From a virus, in IMG/VR virus record IMGVR_UViG_3300025306_000003, positions 1 through 64,000 of that record: a stretch of 64,000 nt of DNA. One strand, written 5' to 3'. This document shows positions 57,801-64,000 of the stretch, piece by piece; the first letter of the stretch is position 1; each line of letters opens with the position of its first letter. The position numbers and the translations under genes are program-made. The notes below the pieces were generated by a model. That model saw only the letters and a program-made list of their open reading frames with translations, was not told the DNA's origin and made no database searches.

Positions 57801-59409
57801 GCCCCGAGGTTGCGCGATTTACCGCATCTTGCACGACTGCTGAAAGCTGCGTGTCTGAAATCGAAGTCGGAGTGTAGACTTTTGGTGTGTAAGAAGACGC
57901 AACTGCTCCCCATGAATGTGTGACTGCGGCTAAGCAAATCACAGTGACCATGTGGCGACCGTTGGTTACAACACTGTGCGCAATGTGTGCGATGAAAAAG
58001 TCTTCGTCGTAGAAATGCCCCGTGTTCGAATCCGCGTGAATATGCACACGGTCGCCAACGTCCATGCGTTGAGCTTCCGTCAGTAACTCAGTGCTGGCGT
58101 TCGCATCGAAGGTCAACGTGACTCCGACGTGCATGTCTTTTCCCAGCGCCAAAATATGCTGCGCCCACGCACGAGCTTCGGTTTCGGATCCGATGTACTT
58201 CGGATTGATGCCGCATATCTTCTCGCCATAAGCTGTAACGCTGGCAGCATCCACTTCCGTAATTGTGTAGCTGTCACGTTGAATCTCATTCGAACCGATG
58301 ATGCGGAACGAGATCAGCCAACCATTCTGCTCAGAGCTGTTGTTGGTAACTCTACACGCCCAACCATCCATGTATGGAGTTGCAGAAGCAGAACAACTCG
58401 CTGTGATATCTAAACCGCTGCCATCTTGCGCGGTGTTGACTTCAAATTCGACTGATACGGTTGCAGCGGCGGCGACCGCGTTTACTGTCATCTTAGGATT
58501 GAACTTCGCGGAGAAGTCGAAAGGGTGAGACATCCCCGTGAACTTCTCAAGGTACACGACGCCACTGGCAAATTCCCAAAGAACCCCCCCAGGCTCTGTG
58601 TACGTGTCATAGTTTTGAACTGTCACGTTCACAGTATTGATAATCGCACTTTCGGTGTTTATAGGTACTATCGTTGCGTAGCGAAGCGTTCCCGTGGGTG
58701 AGTTGGTGTAAGTGGCTTGCACGACAGTGTGTGGAGAACTAAGCATGTGCGCACGATCTTCATAAGCGATCTTACCATCTCTGGTTTCCCGAATCTTTCC
58801 GCATTCGAGATCTTCAAGTTCATTCAACGCTGCGCGAACATCGCCCTTCACACGTAAACCATAATTGTCCTGAGAACCCAAGATCCATTTTAGGACTGTG
58901 GTTTGTCCGGTATCCAAAGTGTACTTTGATGACGGAACTCCCGCAGCATCGAGAATCAATTGTGCGGCATACCCAGTAGCTACGCTCCCTTGCGCGGGGA
59001 CGAATGATTGAATCCCTGTGAGCGAAGCCAATAACCCATTCGCAGCCAAGCTCACGCTTTTCTGCGTGGGCAAATCAGAAGCCTGTGGCAGAGGAGTTTC
59101 GAGGTAGCCATAAAACATCGTAATCCATGAACCGGAGTCTACTTGCATTCGAATTCGCAGAGGGCGCTTGGCTACCAAATTCCTATAATACGGACCCGAT
59201 GGGTTGTTGGGAGAGAATCGATTGTCCCAATTCATCAACGTGAACGTGCCCTTGGCTGGGAGCCATCGTCCAGACACAGCGGACACATTATCCGTACCAT
59301 AATTCCAGTCAGCTTTAAGTACATAAGCAGTGATATTATCATCCCCATTTGGGTCTATGGAACCGTCGTTATTCCAATCGATGCAATATTCGTAATGTGC
59401 GAGTGCCAT
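54802..59409 (-). CDS. Tail-tip/fibre protein, 1535 residues
   Basis: The N-terminal 500 residues form a structured tail-attachment part (starts MALAHYEYCIDWNNDGS, with KGTFTLMNWDNRFSP). Residues about 510-700 carry tandem repeats with the core SGFARANSGL...GDVAREVPDHKLS. A carbohydrate-binding-like jelly-roll region repeats twice (YEWTG-type segments), then a central-tail-fibre segment (AAKIAAGTITAYEIAANTI). The C-terminus has GNHNHDSAY and a final TLSEAQLISL. It probably forms the receptor-binding tip just downstream of the tape measure. Confidence 0.8.
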   Translation of the reverse strand: MALAHYEYCIDWNNDGSIDPNGDDNITAYVLKADWNYGTDNVSAVSGRWLPAKGTFTLMNWDNRFSPNNPSGPYYRNLVAKRPLRIRMQVDSGSWITMFYGYLETPLPQASDLPTQKSVSLAANGLLASLTGIQSFVPAQGSVATGYAAQLILDAAGVPSSKYTLDTGQTTVLKWILGSQDNYGLRVKGDVRAALNELEDLECGKIRETRDGKIAYEDRAHMLSSPHTVVQATYTNSPTGTLRYATIVPINTESAIINTVNVTVQNYDTYTEPGGVLWEFASGVVYLEKFTGMSHPFDFSAKFNPKMTVNAVAAAATVSVEFEVNTAQDGSGLDITASCSASATPYMDGWACRVTNNSSEQNGWLISFRIIGSNEIQRDSYTITEVDAASVTAYGEKICGINPKYIGSETEARAWAQHILALGKDMHVGVTLTFDANASTELLTEAQRMDVGDRVHIHADSNTGHFYDEDFFIAHIAHSVVTNGRHMVTVICLAAVTHSWGAVASSYTPKVYTPTSISDTQLSAVVQDAVNRATSGLTSSGMVVDPDVRDGAARATRGLDTAGYVAKEVADSRLSATASAGFARANAGLTTAGDVAREVPDHKLSVAASSGFSRATAGLTTGGRLISADYVDADGSSYVRVPPNARDGGNRGYVGLATSGDVAREVPDHKLSATASSGFARANSGLDSSGDLARNVVAGRVTPRSLTGAAGASNGVFSEYWEDAGAGWNADSLGATYPTHGLAGGKVFSLTALTSTLASSDRIPYNSSKLHRYRIRLRRTSEDGVTEHSRTHVGWSVFNSTGGFINYCWHVANFLWADEMVKDQWYEYTGWFKGTTGSPDYELSNYNDPLSPCPLGTDVAYFAPCVAVNHAAVNGTSTLEIDSITIDTVEERITTSVYTGLSSSGIIQTEVPDARLTSAASSGFYRANTGLTSGGDVASGKVVSGAIAPMAVQPSDLDPSTAPYVETFEEASERAYNCPQRDHAPTYPSNGVNGGKVLHATGPYYAITNGLYPVDKNRMYRVTGRVRRTASTTTSQTYLVGFYIYDKDIVNISAGWFYWVAGLNLKNYGINEWVEFTVYLKGEASSDFGSGTLDTPFKWKTGTAYCQPAFLLNWPGGEDHNDNESEIDSFSMLPMDEALALRLATGLGADGSVNPNQVDGDAIQSRAITAAKIAAGTITAYEIAANTITASKIYAGTISSVELAATAIDGMVITGATIRTAASGGRVEMDSVNGIRVYVTGPVLVGQFSDTGISLLGSYFQIRSAASGARVEIDGTYGVRSYDSGSVLRGQIGVDGYIKAYEVRSTDDGVKLMLGGTTAASFTEPGGGQIVFTPANASISIGGIFSAKSISICSAGYSDYVYLKMGSTTVLSATSGAVDIAGTLACDTSLTIDAVAMTSSQLTSVLNLIGHTHAYSSLSGLPTLGDAAAKNTGTGSGDVAAGNHNHDSAYAAASYFSGGTLAVGVSVASADIATTNGDVKGHKFAITGSQYVIDENGKFTGSGGIDTAGVLKGASMTLGSTTLSEAQLISLKALI

Positions 59410-59412
59410 GAT

Positions 59413-62400
59413 TTATGTAGTCCTCGCTATGTAAGGGAACCCGCCGCGTTTGTACCATGCATCCCATGCCGAAATCACAGTCTGCTGCAAATCTTCCGTG
59501 CTGTTAATCGTTGACCCCTCCAGATGCAAGTGTACTTCCACAGTAGTTGCCTCTGACGAATTAGATCTACTGCCTGCAGTTGCTCTGAGGTCTTGATTTT
59601 CAGGCAAGGTGTCGGGTTCGTTTGTGGTATTGGAAATAACCACAACTGGGAGAGGTTTCGTTGCGCTGGCAGCATCGAGAATCGCATTTGTGATATCGTC
59701 TTGGCGTGTTTTGACCGCGCCAGAAATCGTTTGCAATTCAGTGAGCAAGTACCCAGCTTGTGTCTTGATTGTCAAATCAAGAGCGTTGCCGATAGTAGTC
59801 AAAGAATCATTCAAGGTTTTCAGCTTGTCTCCGATTTGTGTGTCCAACGAACCTGTGATCTTAGTGAGTTCCGCAATCATCTCTTCTGCCTTGAGGCGAA
59901 TGCGATCATCCAGTACAGTGCTCAAAGCTGTCAGTGCAAGAGTAACCGCAGTAGAGGTGTTCTTGATGTTCTCTGAAAGACCCGTCCACATGTTGTTAGT
60001 GATTTCAACCAGCGCACGCGCAGTTTCCTGCATACGTCCATCAAGACCTGTATTCATGTAATCAATTTCAGTCTGCACTGCTTTGGATGCTTGATACGTA
60101 GCTTCCGTAATCGAAGCATTCACGGCGTTCAATGCATTAGTCAATGCTTCTTGAATCCCATCAATTTGTTCGCCGGTCTTGGTTGACAATATTCCAAGCT
60201 CGGTGTTGAGTTCAGAGGCCGCAGCGCTCTTGGCAGTGCCTAAGCTCTTGGATACAGCTTCGACCAACACATCGATTGATCCACCTTTAAGCAAGGATTG
60301 AATCAATTCGGGAGTGAGTGTTTGCGTTGTGGTGGCCGCCCCTCCCACGCCGGGAATGCCGACAGTTAGACCAGTACCGTACTTGGTGATGAAATCGACC
60401 ATCTCTTTAGTGATTACGCTGTTCGCGCCGATTTGCTGTTTGTACATCTCCCACTGCGCAGTCGCGCCCGCGATCTTTTCAGATACGTATTGATGCATGT
60501 CTGTTCCAAGACGTTGCAACATGTCGTAGGAGTCCCCGCCGAACTTGCCAATCCATGAACGGAGAAGCTGTTCGCGCTGCGCGTCGTTGGTTTCCGCTAA
60601 GCGCCACTGTTTCTCAAATGAAGTTTGCAAGCTTAGGCCGAAACTCTGCGCAAATGCCTTAGCCTGCTCGCCTGCCCACAAGAAAGCCTTCCCCGCATCC
60701 CCGCCGTACTTGGACGCAAGATCGATGAAGTCTTTGGTTTTTTCTCCTGTCTTCTGGTAAGTATCCAAAGCGATCTTCCAGCGGTTTTCATCTTGCACGA
60801 CACTGCCGTACTTTTGAAATTTGGAAACGTCCGCGCCCTTTGCGGTAAGCTGTGCCATCATGCCTTCGTCAATGGTGCCTTCAGTCATGAACTTCCCCAT
60901 TCCGGTTTTGGGGATGTACTGTTGGATGTCAGCACGCAAAGCATCAATGTCACTCTTGAAACTCACAAGCCCAGGCAGCATTTCCGCCTTGTCTAACGCG
61001 GAAAGATCGCCATTGAACTGTTTGAAAATCTCGCGCATCTCCGCAAGACCTTTTCCGGTGCTCGTGATGCTCTGAGTCAACTTGTCAAATTTGGCCCGCA
61101 CTGTTTGCATCGCGGCAAGATTATCCAGTTTGGTGATGTCCCCACCGAGATTCTTGAACTGATCGCGCAAAGCATCTGTGATTATCCCTGTGCGTTGAAA
61201 CTCGGTGTAGATGTCGTTAAGCGTTTTCTTCATACCGGCAAACTTCGCGAACTGTTCAAACTGACCGATATCGCCGTTAAGTCCGGTAACAGCATCGCGC
61301 AAATCTTGAGTAACTTCACCTGTGCGTGCGAACTTTTCCCACACAGTTTCCTGATCCATTGCGAGCGTGTGAAAACTGTTGCGCAAAGCATCCAAACCTT
61401 TTTGCGATGCGAGCAACTTTGGAAGCATCTTGGTGGACTCATTCTCGAAGTCATTCAGATTTCCTCCCGCTGCCGTAATGACATCTCGAAATTCTTGAGT
61501 CATCTCTCCGGTCTGCATAAAGACCTGTGAGAGTTCCACGAATTGATTTTTCAACTTTGCGAGCTGTGCGAATTCGGTAAACGTGCTCAGATTCCCACCA
61601 AGATCCGTGATCTGCTTTGCCAAATTCGCTGTGATTTCGCCGGTGGAATTGAACTTGCTGAAATCATCTCCCGCGATTGACATCATCGCGGATTTGATCC
61701 CTTCGAAGCCCGACTTCGCAGACCCCAGTTCGCGCAGGGATTTTCCTAAGTCTGCAAACTCAGATATCTTCTCCGCGCTCACACCCAAATCCGTAAGCGT
61801 TTTGCGGAATGCTTCGGTCATTTCTCCGGTCTGCCGAAATGTATTTGAAAGCTCCACGAAAGATGTCTTCAGTTTGGTGAGTCGCGAGAACTCCTCGAAC
61901 TTGCCGAGGTCTCCACCCAAGTCTGTTATTTTCGCAGCTAACCCTTCAGTGATGTCTCCCAATGAAGTGAATGCCGAGAAATCATCTCCCAGTAATGCAT
62001 CAAGCGAGGTTTTGATGGAATCAAAACCTGTTTGCATGTCATTCAGGTTTTTGATTGTGGCTTCCGACTCTTTCCATTTCGCGACTGCTTGTTGTGCGCT
62101 ATACAACTGATCCGCAAACATATCGGATGATGCTGCGACGGCGTCAAGCTGTACTTTGTTCTTCTCAAGAAAATCCGCGAAGTCCTGAGTCATCGTTTTC
62201 GAGTCTTTGAACCGTGTAAATAAAGATTCAAAATCGGTGGCTGCTTTCTTAGCAGCGTCCCCTGCCATCAGGAGCTTCTTTTCCCAATCTGGAAGACTCT
62301 GATTCAACGCTTGCGAGTCTTTGAACGCGGCCTTGAAGACCTCATCAAGCTTCGTCCAATCGCCTGTGAGCGCTCCGAACTCGTACTCTTTTCTGAAATC

Positions 62401-64000
62401 AAAAGTCCCCCATGCAGTCTTGACTTCAGAGAGCGAAGCGAGAAATTCTTTTGTTTTCCCTTGTGCAGCGGCCATCGGCCCTAGCACTTCAGCCAACATC
62501 TTGGGGCTGGAGGTAATATCTTTACGAATGTTCCACGCGGCACTCTCAGAGATGCCCATGCTGGCAAGAGCATTTTTGAATTCGTCGGAAGCCATATCAA
62601 CTTTGAAATCCCGCGTGACCTCCATCGAGCCTGCAGTACCGACATCCTTGCCGATGATGATTTTGATGCCTCGGGCAATCACACCTGCAAGGGCTCCAAT
62701 CGCTGCACCCAGCGGACCTCCCATCGCAAATCCTGCTGCAGCACCTCCACCAATAGTCTCCATCCAGCCAGTGACACCGCTACGTTTTATTCCATCCATA
62801 AATGCTGCGATGCCTGCTGCGGCTATTGCTCCTCCGATGGGACCGCCGATACCTTTTTCGCTGAAACCTCCTGCAGGTAAACCGAATGGACCTTTAGCAG
62901 CGCCCTGTATCGGCCCCACGAAACCTCCCCAGTCAACACTGCCAGCACCTGTGCCAAAGGCTGGGGCCGCACCCATCGCGCCCAGAAGTGGAGACTGAGT
63001 TTCAGTCATGGACATGATATTTTGTGATATGCCCTGAACGCTTTGGGAGACCGTCTTACGGTATACAGATGCAGTACCGCTCGTAGCATCGAAGATACTA
63101 CGTACAACTTTCTGCAAAGAATCCTGAATTGGCTTGAACACAGACTCCAGGAACATGCGTGTAACCGACTTGCCGAATTCCTTGAAGATATTCAGCAGCA
63201 TGTCGGACATCTTCTGACCGGAGAAGATGACATCGGAAACACCCTTGCTGAAATCGGTGACGATGGTGGAAACCTGATTCTGCCAGAGTTCTGAAAGCTT
63301 GCCGGTCGCCCTGTCGCTGCGTTTGATAATCTCCGTGTTGATCTTTTCGATATCGTCCGGCAACTGCCCGTTCGCGTTGCGTACGGTCTTCAGATACTCT
63401 TCCCACACAGGCATGAGCTTTTCGCGCATCGCCTGAGTGCCATTCAACATCTCCGTAACCATCTTGTTGACGGCATCAATGCCCATCTCGCCGTGGATCT
63501 TGACTACATCTTGATAGTACTTTGTCCAGAGATCCCAGGCAGCACCTTTGGTGTAATCGTTGGTGGAATTGGTCATCTTATCCAGCATAGTGATCCATGC
63601 TGAATCCACATCTTGAAAGCCTGCGGACATGTCCGAAAGTTGTCGCGACAGCATCTGCAAAAGTTGAGGATCGCCGCCTACTTCTACGACTTTGCGCATG
63701 GCTTCTGCGTCTGCATTGAGTTCATCTGCTGTTTTCGCGGCAGTTACCCCTAATCTTGCGCACGCATCCGTGTACTCCTTCGTGACCATTGCAAGCGTTG
63801 GCATCGTTGCCAACATTGGCGCAGTAGCCGCAGTTTGGGCAGCATCCAAAGCTTGGTACTGTTTCGTTGCTTCTGCCAGTGCTGCTGAAGCGCTACTCCA
63901 TCCCTTTTCAGTGATCAAAATCGCGGCATTGGCGCGGATAATTTCGGCCGCATGAGGCTTCAACGCTTCGGTAGTCAGCTTCATGATCGCAAGCTGCATA
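59413..64000 (-). CDS. Tape-measure protein, partial at its N-terminus
   Basis: At least 1528 residues, open to the right edge; the ATG at 63999 may be internal. Features: a helical start, FGKSVTRMFLESVFKPIQ typical of tape measures, hydrophobic Gly/Ala-rich segments (residues about 380-450) for membrane passage, then tandem units of about 103 residues (core FVELSQVFMQTGEMTQEFR) to about residue 1100 and coiled coils to the end. It sets tail length; at about 0.15 nm per residue the tail would exceed 200 nm. Confidence 0.88.
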   Translation of the reverse strand, partial: MQLAIMKLTTEALKPHAAEIIRANAAILITEKGWSSASAALAEATKQYQALDAAQTAATAPMLATMPTLAMVTKEYTDACARLGVTAAKTADELNADAEAMRKVVEVGGDPQLLQMLSRQLSDMSAGFQDVDSAWITMLDKMTNSTNDYTKGAAWDLWTKYYQDVVKIHGEMGIDAVNKMVTEMLNGTQAMREKLMPVWEEYLKTVRNANGQLPDDIEKINTEIIKRSDRATGKLSELWQNQVSTIVTDFSKGVSDVIFSGQKMSDMLLNIFKEFGKSVTRMFLESVFKPIQDSLQKVVRSIFDATSGTASVYRKTVSQSVQGISQNIMSMTETQSPLLGAMGAAPAFGTGAGSVDWGGFVGPIQGAAKGPFGLPAGGFSEKGIGGPIGGAIAAAGIAAFMDGIKRSGVTGWMETIGGGAAAGFAMGGPLGAAIGALAGVIARGIKIIIGKDVGTAGSMEVTRDFKVDMASDEFKNALASMGISESAAWNIRKDITSSPKMLAEVLGPMAAAQGKTKEFLASLSEVKTAWGTFDFRKEYEFGALTGDWTKLDEVFKAAFKDSQALNQSLPDWEKKLLMAGDAAKKAATDFESLFTRFKDSKTMTQDFADFLEKNKVQLDAVAASSDMFADQLYSAQQAVAKWKESEATIKNLNDMQTGFDSIKTSLDALLGDDFSAFTSLGDITEGLAAKITDLGGDLGKFEEFSRLTKLKTSFVELSNTFRQTGEMTEAFRKTLTDLGVSAEKISEFADLGKSLRELGSAKSGFEGIKSAMMSIAGDDFSKFNSTGEITANLAKQITDLGGNLSTFTEFAQLAKLKNQFVELSQVFMQTGEMTQEFRDVITAAGGNLNDFENESTKMLPKLLASQKGLDALRNSFHTLAMDQETVWEKFARTGEVTQDLRDAVTGLNGDIGQFEQFAKFAGMKKTLNDIYTEFQRTGIITDALRDQFKNLGGDITKLDNLAAMQTVRAKFDKLTQSITSTGKGLAEMREIFKQFNGDLSALDKAEMLPGLVSFKSDIDALRADIQQYIPKTGMGKFMTEGTIDEGMMAQLTAKGADVSKFQKYGSVVQDENRWKIALDTYQKTGEKTKDFIDLASKYGGDAGKAFLWAGEQAKAFAQSFGLSLQTSFEKQWRLAETNDAQREQLLRSWIGKFGGDSYDMLQRLGTDMHQYVSEKIAGATAQWEMYKQQIGANSVITKEMVDFITKYGTGLTVGIPGVGGAATTTQTLTPELIQSLLKGGSIDVLVEAVSKSLGTAKSAAASELNTELGILSTKTGEQIDGIQEALTNALNAVNASITEATYQASKAVQTEIDYMNTGLDGRMQETARALVEITNNMWTGLSENIKNTSTAVTLALTALSTVLDDRIRLKAEEMIAELTKITGSLDTQIGDKLKTLNDSLTTIGNALDLTIKTQAGYLLTELQTISGAVKTRQDDITNAILDAASATKPLPVVVISNTTNEPDTLPENQDLRATAGSRSNSSEATTVEVHLHLEGSTINSTEDLQQTVISAWDAWYKRGGFPYIARTT

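Noticed and set aside
62321-62998. Long plus-strand frame (225 codons) rich in Pro/Ala
   Set aside because: Antisense to the Gly/Ala-rich hydrophobic part of the tape-measure gene; no ribosome site and no neighbouring plus-strand genes.
1-64000. CRISPR array, integrase or transposase
   Set aside because: No regularly spaced repeats and no DDE, serine or tyrosine recombinase apart from the topoisomerase IB-like protein, whose motifs (Asn nine residues before Tyr, SYIHP) fit TopIB rather than an integrase.

Overview
The window is part of the genome of a tailed double-stranded DNA bacteriophage (Caudoviricetes). It carries a portal, a large terminase, a minor head protein fragment, a very long tape-measure protein, tail-tip and fibre proteins, a lysis cassette and a complete phage-type replication and recombination set. 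Essentially every gene lies on the minus strand, genes are packed with 1-14 nt overlaps (mostly ATGA or TGATG junctions), and strong GGAGG ribosome sites precede most starts. No sheath, integrase or repressor is visible, so a virulent siphovirus-like phage is the best guess. The host cannot be named from this sequence. The window starts inside a tail-type gene and ends inside the tape-measure gene.

Layout, read in the direction of transcription (right to left). 64000-54800: tape measure and a 1535-residue tail-tip/fibre protein. 54790-49384: small accessory genes, a cupin, XhlA-like and CxxCH membrane proteins, a phage sigma factor, T4-type lysozyme, holin-like protein, an overlapping spanin-like pair and a fibronectin-III protein, closed by a terminator at 49341-49371. 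49331-42913: a strong promoter, then an SF2 helicase, a winged-helix replication protein, a DnaB-like helicase, an HNH nuclease and a Toprim primase. 42885-41824: repeats, a promoter with an operator-like palindrome, and about 0.75 kb of apparently non-coding, highly structured sequence. 41823-35039: small genes, a MoxR ATPase gene split by a group I intron, its VWA partner and a Csx15-like protein. 34963-30152: an HNH nuclease, a tRNA-like element and a DNA polymerase I with an N-terminal uracil-DNA-glycosylase domain and an intein. 30155-11567: gp32-like SSB, RecA, SbcD/SbcC, a nuclease, many small zinc-ribbon and coiled-coil genes, and a ParB-DUF4417 protein next to a class III aminotransferase. 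11505-1: a promoter, then the DNA-packaging and head module (terminase, HExxH metallopeptidase, topoisomerase IB, portal) and the start of a collagen-like structural protein.

DNA replication (polymerase, primase, helicases, SSB) and recombination (RecA, SbcCD, resolvase-like nuclease) are phage-encoded, and a phage sigma factor suggests timed late transcription. The most unusual elements are: the large structured RNA candidate with its own promoter; the group I intron with an HNH reading frame inside the MoxR gene; the polymerase intein; a candidate type III anti-CRISPR (Csx15-like); the aminotransferase/ParB-DUF4417 cassette; a topoisomerase IB inside the head module; and a 9-mer (AAGACTTGG) that I counted 17 times, always on the transcribed strand. 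All functional assignments come from reading motifs by eye; no database search was run.
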